Positions 36,501-46,057 of a DNA stretch of 64,000 nucleotides are shown piece after piece. The stretch is from assembly GCA_009746045.1 (NCBI GenBank), contig RPFO01000050.1, forward strand, positions 3,713,949-3,777,948, written 5' to 3'. How positions within the stretch are numbered: position 1 is the first letter of the stretch; each line of letters starts with the position of its first letter. Made by a program: the position numbers and the translations under genes. The DNA comes from Mesostigma viride. Lineage: Eukaryota > Streptophyta > Mesostigmatophyceae > Mesostigmatales > Mesostigmataceae. A model generated the notes under the pieces. It did not search any database and was not told where the DNA came from. It saw only the letters and a program-made list of their open reading frames with translations.

Positions 36501-39294
36501 ACAAGCTAGGGGTGAAGGGGCGCGGGGGATCCTGCTCCCACTCCTCTTGAGAAAGGGGAAGAACAGGATAGTCATCAATCACAGGGGGTGTTTGATGGCA
36601 TTGGTCACGCACGGGGTGATTGACAAGCTAGGGGTGAAGGGGGGCGGGGGATCCTGCTCCCACTCCTCTTGAGAAAGGGGAAGAACAGGATAGTTAACTC
36701 GGGTGGATGAAGTCTTCATTGATTGTCGTGCGTTCTCTGTCACGTCGAGTCGTTTTTGCACTGGTTGTTGCCATGATGCTTACCTCCTTTCTCACCTCCT
36801 TTCCCACCTCCTTTCCCACCTCCTTTCCCACCTCCTTTCTCACCTCCTTTCCCACCTCCTTTCCCACCTCCTTTTTCATTTCCTTTCCCACCTCCTTTCC
36901 CACCTCTTCTTCCTCCTTTCGTATTCGCTGCTGTTACCTCCTGCTGATTGAACCCCCGCCCCCTCTCCTGATCCCCCCCTGGCAATCCTACTTTCTACAC
37001 ATTGTGGTTTCCTCCATGTGACTAGTATGTTGTCTCCAACCATGATGGCCGCCCCGTCCTCTCTTCTTCTCTCTCTGCTGATTGTACCCCTTCCGTCACT
37101 CCTGTGCCTTACCTCTGCCACCTTTCATCCGTGGCAGTGCCCACCCTACCACCCACCCACCTTAACTCACCCCCCATCCCCACCCTCACCCCCCCACCCC
37201 CACCCCCACCCCCACCCCCACCCCCACCCCCACCCCCACTGACACACACACACACGCACACACACACACACACACACACCACATCACCCACCACCACCAC
37301 CACCACCACCACGCACACAGGGGGGAGCCACCATCCCCTCCAGGTCATCCCAGGGCGCCGGCGGGCGTGGCCAGGGGCCCCTGTCCGACGGCATGGCTCC
37401 CAGGGACCGTGCGTCCGAACCGGTGGCATTGTTTCGCGTTTACATGCGTTTTGGGAAGCTGGCGGACGCTGCAGACCTTGCACTGGACTACCTGGATGGC
37501 TGGAGCGCACAGGTGATGCCCCTTCATAGTAGGATCATCATTCATAGTAGGATCATAGTAGGATCATCATTCATAGTAGGATCATAGTAGGATCATCATT
37601 CATAGTAGGATCATAGTAGGATCATCCTTCATAGTAGGATCATAGTAGGGTCATCATTCATAGTAGGATCATAGTAGGATCATCATTCATAGTAGGATCA
37701 TAGTAGGATCATCCTTCGTAGTAGGATCATCATTCATAGTAGGATCCTCGTGGAGCTGTGGTGAGCTATGGCGTCACGTGGCAACCACTCTGAAGCATAT
37801 CTGCAAAGCCCTACTTTTTAATGGACCTATGTTTAGACAGCTGTAGGGCGTCGCGACAGCTGGAGCTTGTAAGGCCCCTTTTGTATACCACTCTTATGAT
37901 AGTTTACCTATTTATGTCAGGTGACGTGAGGCCCAATCTACTATCGGTGCGATTAAGGAAAATTCCCTACTTTGCAATAGTCTTACTGTTTGGGCTGCTG
38001 CCATCGTAGCATGTAACTTATTAAAACTTATTGGCGCTGCCGCTCGTCGTTGCCTGTCATGAGCTACGATCGCGCTGCTGCAAGGGGATCGTGCTGCGGA
38101 GGCGCGGTTTTTCTGGCAAGGCATACTAGGGAGTGTACGGGTCATGTGGGCGCTGTTTCTGGAAAGCACTGAGCATTTCTTCCCTCGTGTACCTGCACAC
38201 ACGAACATGTAAACATGTTATTTCTGTGCCTATGCGTATATGTTCCAACTCATGCATGTTCATCAACCCTTCCCTTACACATGTACATATTACGAATCCT
38301 TGCTGGTAGCGTCTGGGCTTTCTTACTTTCTGTGCTCCGCAGAATATCAGATTTGGGCCGCTAACGTTTTCATGTTTGTTGCTTTCTGATCTGACGACAA
38401 TATCACGAATGTGCTCGTCACAAGCTGGCACTCCTACTTAAGTTCATTTTTCCCTCTTACCTTTTTTCTTTTGTCCCTTTTAAATTTAATTTCTTTGAAT
38501 TTTGCATAATATCATTTCTTTTAATTGCACATTTTCTCCATCCCGTGGTTGTGCTGGCGCCTGCAGGACGTGAGGCGACGCCAGCGCCACTGTGCCACCT
38601 GGTTCCCCTACCCCCTGCTCGCCGAGCTCGGGTCCCTGCTGGCATCTGCGTGCAACGCCGCCGCAGCAGCAGCCCCAGGTGGTGCATCCGGCGCTGCTGC
38701 AGCAGGGAATGCTCCTAGGGCAGCGCAAGGGGGAGGAGAGGATTTGCAGGAGCGTCGCCAAGGGGACGCGTTGATGTTGCAGGACAAGCTGGGCCGGCTT
38801 CGGCAGGCACTGGAGGAGCACTATCAGAAGGTGTGTGTCGTGTGTGGAGGGGGGGTGGGGGGAGAACCGGGGGGGGAGGGAGGACATGCTTGTGTGGTAG
38901 TGTTAATGTAGGGGGGGATGGGGGGCAGGGGAGTTAGCTCTAAATAGCGCCGGAACCTTTTTGCCACCTGCGGCATTAGGTCTGGAGCTATTTAGCCGGC
39001 GATAACCACTGGCCGGTACACTCAAGTTGAAGCCGGCATCAACTTGAGTGTACCGGCGAGTGGTTACCGCCGGCTAAATAGCTCCCGACCTATCGCCGCT
39101 GGTGGCAAACAGGTTCTGGTGCTATTTAGAGCTAACTAGGGGGGGAGGGGGGGAAGGGGGGTTTGTGGCTGTGTTGCTGCAGAATCGGAGTAAGTTAGAT
39201 AGAAGTTAATTGTCTCACTTCACAAAGTAAGGACATTCAGTTTTCTTACCTTATCTTTTGCTTACCAACCCCGCACCAGGGTGACCCCAGATGA
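15435..39294 (+). CDS. NUP160: Nucleoporin NUP160 (Y-complex scaffold)
   Basis: Nup160 is a scaffold of the Nup107-160 (Y) complex of the nuclear pore. Nineteen exons: 15435-15652, 17303-17600, 18307-19149, 20034-20954, 21382-21589, 22073-22872, 23619-23805, 24027-24415, 25734-25924, 26660-26751, 26986-27437, 27910-27972, 28816-29972, 30636-30747, 31273-31597, 32658-32771, 37321-37512, 38567-38830, 39280-39294. Phases join throughout, and the total is a multiple of three if one base is removed from a G-run in exon 13 (about 2279 residues). Family hallmarks are VRLAFPAPLHP..LLVLATSGVAYRL, EDLQVAIWDVAKGGLLGSF, ERRICYFRLVAALFDRC, KLLYSWHMQRCNHRRAALYQ and LTLEDLQKQLLMCQARAQLW. Start: first in-frame ATG of exon 1. 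The protein is longer than the roughly 1500 residues usual in plants because of Gly/Ala/Ser inserts. Uncertain points are the exon-17 acceptor (37321 or 37354) and the tiny last exon (GDPR-stop). Confidence 0.9.
16310..16450. repeat. Pyrimidine-rich low-complexity block in NUP160 intron 1
   Basis: Runs of cccc and ctttcc dominate. The intron (15653-17302) also holds repeated gtgatactgacactatctag-type sequence at 16500-16660 and two ggaggtcgctgctgag repeats near 16885-16930. No gene seen. Confidence 0.6.
17165..17250. repeat. (tctgcccctc)n tract ending at the exon-2 acceptor
   Basis: About eight near-perfect 10-bp units form the polypyrimidine tract upstream of the NUP160 exon-2 acceptor at 17302. 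Confidence 0.85.
17740..17960 (+). repeat. Two decayed copies of the NUP160 exon-2 3' end
   Basis: The true exon end reads gccgccaacagcgtatctat...gcacag|gtgagg (17600). Copies are gccgccaacaacgtctccat...gcgcag|ttgaga at 17751-17795 and ...gacgtgcccaccttggcacaa|gtgagg at 17916-17945. A 50-bp duplicate (gtgagcgtagaggt) lies between them. Confidence 0.7.
22900..22965. repeat. (TTA)n microsatellite in NUP160 intron 6
   Basis: About 20 ATT/TTA units begin 28 bp after the exon-6 donor. From 23190 to 23280 there is a further low-complexity series of cgttactcgttattcgtta type. Confidence 0.95.
24416..25315 (+). repeat. 59-bp repeat array (10 units) and three copies of the exon-8 donor, NUP160 intron 8
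   Basis: Ten units of 59 bp run from about 24541 to 25130. Each contains tgttcatgcaggtacgatct, a fused CAG|GTACG preceded by a ctctcaac-type branch-like and pyrimidine context. Around the array are copies of the exon-8 end ctgaag|gtggg: 24509 (ctgaaggtgggatg), 25196 (ttgaaggtggcgcg) and 25301 (ctgaaggtgaaatg). Confidence 0.9.
25925..26200 (+). repeat. Two decayed copies of the NUP160 exon-9 donor region
   Basis: Exon 9 ends atgtcctgctttgtccg|gtaagg (25924). The motif tctcctgcttcactcg|gta recurs at about 25998 and 26086 within 75-80-bp units that also contain agttgaatagggc. A third, shorter unit follows near 26125. Confidence 0.85.
26752..26900 (+). repeat. Four or five decayed copies of the NUP160 exon-10 donor region
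   Basis: Exon 10 ends ggctctaagctag|gtgagc. Downstream motifs are ggctttagctag|gtaagc, cctccaagctag|ataggaa, ggctccaagccag|gtaggc and gctccgagctag|gtacgc, spaced about 30 bp. Several keep a usable GT donor. Confidence 0.85.
26965..26982 (+). repeat. Poly-C acceptor tract before NUP160 exon 11
   Basis: An uninterrupted run of about 16-17 C precedes the gcag acceptor. A similar C-run lies at 28557-28571 in intron 12. Confidence 0.8.
31598..31830 (+). repeat. Three tandem copies of the NUP160 exon-15 3' end
   Basis: Exon 15 ends gtggtcgctcctgcggtcctacctg|gtaagg (31597). The copies (gctcctgcggttctacctg|gtaaga) end near 31691, 31750 and 31809, each followed by aggggtatttacctc-ggctg. All retain a strong GTAAG donor. 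The repeats are about 59 bp, the same period as the array in intron 8. Confidence 0.9.
32578..32606 (+). repeat. Decayed copy of the NUP160 exon-16 acceptor
   Basis: cacaggagcagttcgatggc at 32580 mirrors the true acceptor and exon start cgcaggagcggttcgatggc at 32653. This is a duplicated 3' splice site upstream of the real one, about 73 bp apart. Confidence 0.75.
33155..36695. repeat. 122-bp minisatellite, 29 copies
   Basis: Units starting gtcatcaatcacagggggtg recur every 122 bp from 33155; the 29th starts at 36571. Copies are almost identical. The main variant is acatgggg versus acaggggg in scattered units, and the last unit carries ggggcggggg. It fills most of the 4.55-kb intron between NUP160 exons 16 and 17. 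There are no open frames of note. Confidence 0.95.
36780..36925. repeat. (cctcctttcccac)n pyrimidine repeat
   Basis: Tandem units of tcacctcctttcccacctcc type, about 13 bp each, between the 122-bp array and exon 17. It is followed at 37170-37320 by (ccccca)n, (ca)n and (cca)n simple repeats. Confidence 0.9.
37513..37760. repeat. About 29-bp minisatellite after NUP160 exon 17
   Basis: atcattcatagtaggatcat units repeat about eight times starting 15 bp after the donor. From about 37760 to 38566 the rest of the intron shows nothing recognisable. Confidence 0.85.
38933..39136. mobile_element. Fold-back (MITE-like) element C, 204 bp, in the last NUP160 intron
   Basis: Bounded by GTTAGCTC...GAGCTAAC and centred on gttgaagccggcatcaac. 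The core (ccggcgataaccactggccg, cactcaagtt) matches element A, but the arm hairpins are built from ctaaatagc / gctatttag, not aatattgtgc. Same three-hairpin layout with different arm sequence. Confidence 0.85.
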
Positions 39295-40938
39295 CTTCTT
39301 TGTGTGCATGAGCTGGCAGGACTGTTTTGTGTCTCAGGGAAGAAAGAACTCTATCCTGTGTCTATGTCGCACGCTCACGCCCCTTACTGCTACCCCAGAC
39401 GTGCTGACGCTTTGCCCTTCATTATTGTCCTTTTTTCTTATGCTCACATTCGCTGACAGGTCCTGGAGGATTCAAAAAATGACAAGCTACATAATCCGAG
39501 CAGGGCTGGTTAAAATTATGAAATAGACCGATTTACTTCATCTGAGTGATCTGACAACTAAGTACTCTGTGACCGACTGGCCGTACATGTCCGGCCCGTT
39601 CAGAATTCTTAAAGCCAGCCATTCTAGACTCAAGTTAGCAAGGAAATCACAGGGCACTGTCACTGGCAGCTCCGATTGGTCGCCGTTGCCGTTGTCTCTG
39701 CAAGCATCAGGGTTTAGGTTGGAATGTGGGGTAGGGCTATAAGCTAGTCCTCACATGGCTAAGGGTAGGGCTAGCTATCACTAGCTAGTCCTACCCCTCA
39801 CAGGACATCAGGAAACTCACTTGGTTGGAGCTGTAACAAGACTTTTTATCACTATTAATTAATTAACTAAGTAAGTAATTAAGAACATATCTCCATGGGG
39901 AGCATATGTAACACAAGTAAGTAAGTACTTGCGTCTCATGCGCAGTTTACCAAGCCACGAGGTAGCCATGGCTGACGGCGGAGCTCATAACTTTCACATT
40001 TGAGCAAGGGGGGTACTCAAACAAGAAAATTTACACGGCGCTGGATTCGAGTAGATCTCGCGAAAACAAGCATGTTTGCCACTGGACGCAACCCCAGGGG
40101 GTCTCTAGGTTAGAAGTTACAGAGCCTCAAAAACCGTTAACTTAAAGGGTAGGTAGGTAGGGTGCCGGGCCGTTATGGGTTGTTTACAACAAAACACTTG
40201 GATTTCTGCTAGCTCCCTGTATGGTCGGAATTTTGAAACGGTTTGACGGACAAACTGATAGCACTTGGCGAGCTGAACCCAAATCTGCAGTCAAAATTTT
40301 GGCAGGTACCATAGAGGGGGGGGGGTTGCCCGCAAGATGGTGCTGCCCCTAGGCACGGAAGTATGCTGCCGTCTGCCATCACTACAAGGCTTCGGCTATC
40401 CAGCGCCGTGCCGTGCCAGTATCGCATCGCTCCGGCCAATGACCCATTTTTAAAAACCGGAATTTTCCCATACACCAATATGCTCAAACGGTAGAGCTCG
40501 CGGAGCTGATCATTTTGCTCCCTAGGTCGACCCCTATAACCCTTGGGACCTCAGGGTTTTGCTAGGTATAGCGCCTACGTGCTAGGTAGGTAGGGTCCAA
40601 GGGCCAACTTTTGGAAAATTTCAGCGTATGTGTCTGATATTTTTGTTTTGAGTACCCCCCTTGGTTTGAGCACCGAATTTAGCCGTGAATATCACAATCG
40701 ATGCGTCTTTCTACGACGCACATGCTGATATAATTTTCCGAAGCTATTACGCAATATAGCTAGACACGAAAATGGCTGACGGCGGTATGGCTGACGGCGG
40801 AGTTCAGATCTTTTGCATCTGAGCCCCAAATTCGGTCAGACCACTCGCATTCGATGCGCTTTTCTGAGACGCACCCGCCAGTATAATCGGTTACGGCTGA
40901 AACGCAGTATTGCGGAAGTTATCACGTGACAGGCAGCT
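39295..40938. other. Intergenic region and 5' flank of ORF1-only element 1
   Basis: Holds the 3' flank of NUP160 (a TGTAA, the algal-type polyadenylation motif, at 39832) and AT-rich sequence. Two or more diverged tandem blocks lie before the retrotransposon ORF: 40665-40760 and 40824-40925 share tcgatgcg-tttct-gacgca and a later acgcaatat / acgcagtat. atggctgacggcgg occurs at 39967, 40772 and 40787. No other gene seen. Confidence 0.5.
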
Positions 40939-42303
40939 ATGACGACCTCTAAAGCAAAACGGGGTTTGGAAAAGGAGCTTACCGGCTCCCAGCCCAACCC
41001 GCTCGCCATCGTTCTTGCCCAGCCGCCTGGGCTCGCCAACCCACCGCCAGCAGCCCCATCGCCCAGCGCCTCGCCTGAGCCCAAGAAACCCTGCCACGAT
41101 CGCAAATGGAGCAAGTTCCTTCCCGGCGACCGACGATTCTCCTGGACCGTGTGGCAAGAATTGTCGCCGCAGGCATGCATCGAGGTTCTCCAGTTCCTCG
41201 AACAGGAGCGGAAGCTCTTCGTGCCCAAGGGGGGGGCGGCTATCGACTACAATGGAGACATGTCCTGGCTCTATGCTTTGGACGAAGTACAACAACGCCT
41301 GATTATCTTGACCAGCCAATTCCAGAGCCACCTCTCCGACCTCACCCGCACGCTCCGCACCCCAGCCCCCGCACAGCCGGCAGCCCCATCGGCTTCCTCC
41401 CTCTGCAAGGATGACCTCCGCGCAGTGCTGGAGGAGCACGTGACCTGGCCGCTGGCCGAGCAGCTGACATCGCTGAATACCACGCTCAACAAGGTCGAGG
41501 CCCGGGTCTCCAACGTGGAAACCAAGGTCGTCCACAAGCTCCAACCCCAGTTCACGGCTCTACACACCGCGGAGCAGGCTTCGGAAAAGCATGCTACACT
41601 TGTCTCTCGCCTTAACCAGGTGGAGGGAAAGTGTGGCGTGCTCCTGAAGAAGCTTGAGGCCATCACCGCCCACACCGAGGCCCTGGCCACACAGGTCCCC
41701 AAGATAGCGGAGCAGACGGCCACCATTGCATCCCAGCCACCCCGGCAGGATGCTGGCGACCTCCCGCCGCTCTCCTACGCGGACCTGCTGCGGTCAGCGA
41801 CCGCCTCCACCACCGACGCCATCGCCACAAAGCTCCAGGAGCTGGAGAACCACCGCCAGGCCCAGCAACGGGAGGTCACCGACCGCGCTCGCCGCGAGTG
41901 CCGAGTGGTGCTACGTCGCTTCCCCCAGAAGCCAGGTGAGACGTCAACCTCTCTTGCTGACGAGCTCAAGAACCAGCTTCTTACCCTCATGGGCCTGGTA
42001 GGTGAGGTAGCACTGAGCGGGTGCCACCGCCTTCCCCACTCACGGGACAAGGCGGCTCCCCCACCAGTCCTCCTCACCTTCCCCTCCCCTGAGGATAAGC
42101 AGCGGTTCCTCTCTCGTCGCAAGCGGTTGCACGACCTCACCTGGACGCTGGATGACGACCTCACCCCCGCTCAGCAACAGCAGCGACGCGACCTGTGGCC
42201 GGAATACCTCCGCCATAAGCAGGACCCCCAGAAGCCCAAGGTGTACTGGAGGGGCGGGGACCTGATGATCAACCACAAGATGTGGACGCCCCCAGCGGGC
42301 TAG
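40939..42303 (+). CDS. LINE ORF1-like RNA-binding protein, intact (ORF1-only element 1)
   Basis: A 454-residue intact ORF with an ATG start. A Pro-rich N-terminus is followed by a long coiled coil (roughly residues 160-270, TSLNTTLNKVEARVSNVETK onwards) and a C-terminal RRM-like plus CTD module. The module contains CRVVLRRFPQK, PPPVLLTFPSPEDKQRFL, RRKRLHDLTWTLDDDLTPAQ and VYWRGGDLMINHKMW. This layout is that of L1-type ORF1 proteins, which coat the element RNA as chaperones. No reverse transcriptase follows: after the stop come about 490 bp of 3' UTR and a (TTAA)n tail. A cellular role is possible but less likely, because a second diverged copy lies next to it. Confidence 0.8.
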   Translation: MTTSKAKRGLEKELTGSQPNPLAIVLAQPPGLANPPPAAPSPSASPEPKKPCHDRKWSKFLPGDRRFSWTVWQELSPQACIEVLQFLEQERKLFVPKGGAAIDYNGDMSWLYALDEVQQRLIILTSQFQSHLSDLTRTLRTPAPAQPAAPSASSLCKDDLRAVLEEHVTWPLAEQLTSLNTTLNKVEARVSNVETKVVHKLQPQFTALHTAEQASEKHATLVSRLNQVEGKCGVLLKKLEAITAHTEALATQVPKIAEQTATIASQPPRQDAGDLPPLSYADLLRSATASTTDAIATKLQELENHRQAQQREVTDRARRECRVVLRRFPQKPGETSTSLADELKNQLLTLMGLVGEVALSGCHRLPHSRDKAAPPPVLLTFPSPEDKQRFLSRRKRLHDLTWTLDDDLTPAQQQQRRDLWPEYLRHKQDPQKPKVYWRGGDLMINHKMWTPPAG

Positions 42304-42814
42304 AATAGCAATAGCCCTAGATTGTAACCCTTGGCGTCACTGCCGCTAAGGCAGCCATGCCTAGACTATTTGCCTAGCTGTGCCAACACACCTAGTCACG
42401 TGCCGCCAACGCACGGTCCACAACCAGCCATAGCCTAGTACAGCCATGCTACGCCCTGGCTATGTTTAGCCAAGCCATGCCTATAATGGGACCCCCCCAT
42501 GGATGTTGCATTAAGAATTTAGCCATGCTATGCCATGCAGAGAGATGCTCTCTGTCGAGAAGCCATGTCCTAGCTCTTGTATAGCCATGCTGATCTTCCT
42601 CCCTCACAGGCATGCTCCCCCCCTTACCCGGGCATAGCGTGATAGACCATGAGGGTGCAGGTGCCCTGGTGCACCTAGAGCAAGGGTAGCTTACATTCCC
42701 ACCCTTGCATGAAGCAGCCTAGGATGTATTAAAAGCCATATGCCCCTTCTCAGGGATATGCGCTACATTGACTCCCAACGGAGCGATGTTGATAATTAAT
42801 TAATTAATTAATTA
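42304..42814 (+). mobile_element. 3' UTR, terminal hairpin and (TTAA)n tail of element 1
   Basis: Ends with CTCC-CAAC-GGAG (42772-42783), then gatgttga and a TAAT-repeat tail (42793-42814). About 170 bp before the tail is roughly 95% identical to the 3' end at 44520-44706, including gaccatgagggtgcaggtgc. The next element begins right after the tail. Confidence 0.8.
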
Positions 42815-44706
42815 CGCAATATACGATGAGCAAACGCCTCTCGACGCAACGCAGCCTGGCGGCTGCGCTCGGCAATGAACATACGTTGTCTCTTTGATAC
42901 GCCTGCAGCCTCGGCTGCAGCTTCGCCCCCCGGCCTAGACGGCGACGGTGACACTAGTCGTGCACTGGTGCTCGCCCAGCCCTCCGGGCATGCCTCGCCA
43001 TCTGCATCGCCTGAACCTAAGCACAGTCGCTCTGCTGAGGCGCCCTGGGAAGAAATCGCCTTTGACATCAACGCCTCCAGCTACTGGAGACGCAGCCCAG
43101 GATACTTCATGGACGACGTGTTTTTCGGCACGCACGCCTCGCTTCTAGCCCTGTGCGTGCACCTCACGTCCCACAACCGCGGCCGCTGGCCTGGTAATGG
43201 CAATCTTGCCGACCCCGCCGAGGCTCTCCCAATCATTCACCGCATGAATCGCCCCAAGCTCCAACGCTTCACCCTCTGCTCCCTCCTTGGACGCTCCGAA
43301 ACCGCGATCTGGGCTTCCCCACCGCCCCCCCACACCTTTCCCACCGAAGACACCATCCGCACCCTCCTCAAGGAAGCTTTCGAGCAGCACGTGGTGACCC
43401 CCCTTGCCGCAGATGTGGCGGCAATTGGAGGCACGCTGACTGCTGAGCTTCCCACCATCCCCACCGCCACCGCCACCGTCCTCGCCTCCACCCCCCCCCC
43501 CTCCGCCTCCCGTCCACCGACTCCATCACCGCCCAGCTCCGCGACATCGACCAGCGCCTCAAGGATAATGCAATCGCTATCGAGGTTTTGCAGAACACGG
43601 CAGGCCTCACCGCCCAGGCAGTGAAGGACATTGCCGCCAAGCCAGCCCCGGCTGGCCTGGCCGGTGATGCTCCTCCCATCACGACCTGGGCGGACATGCC
43701 AGTAAGCAACATACCACCTCCACCACCTCCGCCGTCGCAGCCCAGCTCCAGCGGCAGACGCTTGACCTTCGCGAGGAGGCCGAGCTCGCCAAGCGCAGCC
43801 TCAACGCCATACTCAAGAACTTCGACATGGAAGAAGGTGAGAATTCCGAGAAGCTTGCACGTGCGTTTGAGAGCAAAATCCTTGCACGCATGGGCCTTCT
43901 TGGTGAGATCAAGCTGACCGCCCACCGCCTCCCCCGCGCGCGGGGTAAGGCAGGGGCGCCTCCGCTTCTTCTCATCTTTGAGAGCCCAGCGGACAAGATT
44001 TCGTTTCTCAGACGCCGCAAGCGGCTCGAGAAGACTCACTTCACCGTGGACGACGACTTGCCCCTGGCACAGCAACATGCAACGGCGACGGAAGCTATGG
44101 CCGATCGCCTACCTCCAGCTCCGGCAGACCAAGGCGCGGGCCAGCCGGTGTACTGGAAGGGGGCGGCCATCTGCGTCGGCCACAAGCCCTGGCACGCGAC
44201 CCCCTCGACCACCGCGGCCCCAGCGACTCCAGCCCCAGCCTAGGGGAATACAGCAGCAGTAGTGTAGAATAGTTAGACAGTGGCCTTGTACATGCCCGCC
44301 TACTACAGGCACTATACCAGCTGAGGCCTAGCCTTTTTAGTCATGTACATGTGTGCCTATGATGAGCCACCCTCCAGATGATGCCTAGCTTTATTTAATT
44401 ATGCAGTGCCCATGCAGGGAGTCCCTCATGCTCCCTGCATGCTGAGAAGCCATGCCCTAGCTCTCGTATAGCCATGCATGGCTGATCTTCCCCCACATGG
44501 CATGCTCCCCCTTAACCGGCCGGGCATAGCGTGATATAGACCATGAGGGTGCAGGTGCCCTGGTGCACCTAGAGCAGGAGTAGCTTACATTCCCACCCTT
44601 GCATGAAGTAGCCTAGAATGTATTAAAAGCCATATGCCCCTTCTCAGGGATATGTGCTACATTTACTCCCAACGGAGTGATGTTGATAATTAATTAATTA
44701 ATTAAT
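42815..44706 (+). mobile_element. ORF1-only element 2 (degenerate), with tail
   Basis: Abuts the tail of element 1. It carries a diverged, frameshifted ORF1, then the same 3' UTR, hairpin ACTCC-CAAC-GGAGT (44665-44678) and tail 44687-44706. No reverse transcriptase is present. Confidence 0.75.
42875..44242 (+). pseudogene. ORF1 of element 2, broken by two frameshifts
   Basis: Frame changes occur near the C-run at 43491-43503 and again between about 43700 and 43800, separating three segments: 42875-43500, about 43588-43710 and about 43740-44242. The N-terminus shares LAQPSG..PSASPEPK with element 1. The C-terminus shares LLLIFESPADKISFLRRRKR, FTVDDDLPLAQQ and VYWKGAAICVGHKPW. The region between the first DNA-like domain and the C-terminal module is diverged, so this is a distinct subfamily and not a recent copy. 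Confidence 0.75.
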
Positions 44707-45062
44707 GCGCATGGGCAATTGGGCATGCCACGGAGTACTGTGCTAATCTCATTGGAAAAAACAATTATACATGAAAGTTACAAATGCCGTCTGCATCATG
44801 CATGTGTAACGTATATCCCTGAGAAGCTAGGGGCACATGGTTAATTAATTAATTAATTAATTAGACTCGTGCTCCCGTTGGGGAGTCACGGAGCCGGGAG
44901 CATTCACCCCGATGGATGGATGGATGGGTGCAAACAGTCCTACCGGTCTAATCTATCTACATATCAGCTACACACTACATCTATCTAACAACATTCTAAC
45001 TACAACATCTATCTAGACAGCCGCACGCTGCCCTAGGGGAGCTATCAGCTATCTGGCGTGCC
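44707..45062 (-). mobile_element. Minus-strand LINE 3'-end fragment with tail
   Basis: The tail (ttaatta repeats, 44841-44863) is followed by the hairpin in reverse (gtgctcccgttggggagtca). The rest matches the reverse complement of about 46390-46606 over roughly 200 bp, including gatggatggatgggtgcaaa. 44707-44840 is unassigned flanking sequence. Confidence 0.7.
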
Positions 45063-45219
45063 TCCCACGGGGCACATGGTTGTTATACATTATACATCCT
45101 ATGCGACATCCTGCCTGCCTGCATGCAGGTGGGGGATGTGAACTGCCACCTACTCTGGGCCGGTGCACCTGCACCACCATGCATGATGTATCATACAAAA
45201 GGCCTGGCATGGGGTGGAA

Positions 45220-46057
45220 GACACCGCCGACGATGTGGACACCCGCATTGGCCTGGCCTGGGCTAGGCTCCGTTCGCTCAACACCTACTGGCGCTCCAAG
45301 GGCCTGCATCAATGATGGGCGATGATGGGCGAGCACCGCAAGCACATGCTCTTCAAGGTCCTCGTCCTCACGGTGCTCACGTATGGCGCCGAGGCGCGGA
45401 CACTCACCCCCACACTGGCATCTAGCTGCTAGACGGCACAGTTTACAGGATGCTCCGACAGGTCCTGAACGTAGGGTTTTCCAAGCGCCCGTCATCAGAG
45501 TCTTTGTATCAGGGCATGCCTAGTATTTCGGACGAGATTAGACAGCGTAGGATAGCATTTGTAGGACACCTTGTTGCTCGCACCCGGCACCAGCCAGGTC
45601 GACACCGCCCTTGGTCTGGCAGGCCCCCAGCGGCTTGGCCAACCAGGGCGGCACATTCTGACCTGGCCTGGCCCCAATTTGGGCATTCCAAAAAGGGTAG
45701 GGAAACATGCCACGAAGTACGTCCAGAAATGCTGGATGACCTACTGGTACCAGCCCAGTTTGAATACCGCATCCACTCGATCTCTCTCCCTTCTTTGGAC
45801 TGCCATGCAGAACAAGACGCGGTGGCAGAAGATTGTCAAGGCTCACACGCCCGACCCTGTGGGCAAGCGACCTCCCCCCAAGAAGAGGAGGAGGCGTTTT
45901 GATGAGTAGGGTAGTTAGGATTTTTCTAGCCTAGCTAGATTAGCGTTAGGTTAGTCCGATTACGCGGCTCTCCCCACTCCACCACCCATCAAGGAATATG
46001 TGCTACATGATCTCCCAACGGAGGCATGTTATGATTTAATTTAATTTAATTTAATTA
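45220..46057 (+). mobile_element. 5'-truncated LINE: reverse-transcriptase C-terminus plus 3' end
   Basis: Frame 1 (45220-45425) reads DDVDTRIGLAWARLRSLNTY and VLVLTVLTYGAEARTLTPTL, with a stop inside. Frame 2 (about 45428-45908) reads MLRQVLNVGFSKRPSSESLY, ISDEIRQRRIAFVGHLVAR and a Lys/Arg-rich end. These are the typical C-terminal segments of LINE ORF2 after the RT domain. The 3' UTR carries hairpin CTCC-CAAC-GGAG (46012-46023) and a TTTAA-repeat tail (46034-46057). It is inactive: 5'-truncated and frameshifted. Confidence 0.8.

Larger units (their letters stand above)
23619..39294 (+). other. C-terminal alpha-helical region of NUP160 (exons 7-19)
   Basis: Helical-repeat part that contacts other Y-complex members. 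Recognisable stretches are FHLAYCGVLANPYSRKDRG, LVRIMCERGATK-ALVEFPFAGMLDEIEA, LEMLRYLLASGLFETALTLA, ALTAWSLLRSYL, EPVALFRVYMRFGKLADAAD and CATWFPYPLLAELGSLL, followed by LQDKLGRLRQALEEHYQK. Exon 13 has a Gly-rich insert of about 170 residues absent from the homologues I know. Confidence 0.8.

Noticed and set aside
33155-36695. CRISPR-like array
   Set aside because: The 122-bp units are contiguous and nearly identical with no variable spacers, and the locus is a eukaryotic intron.
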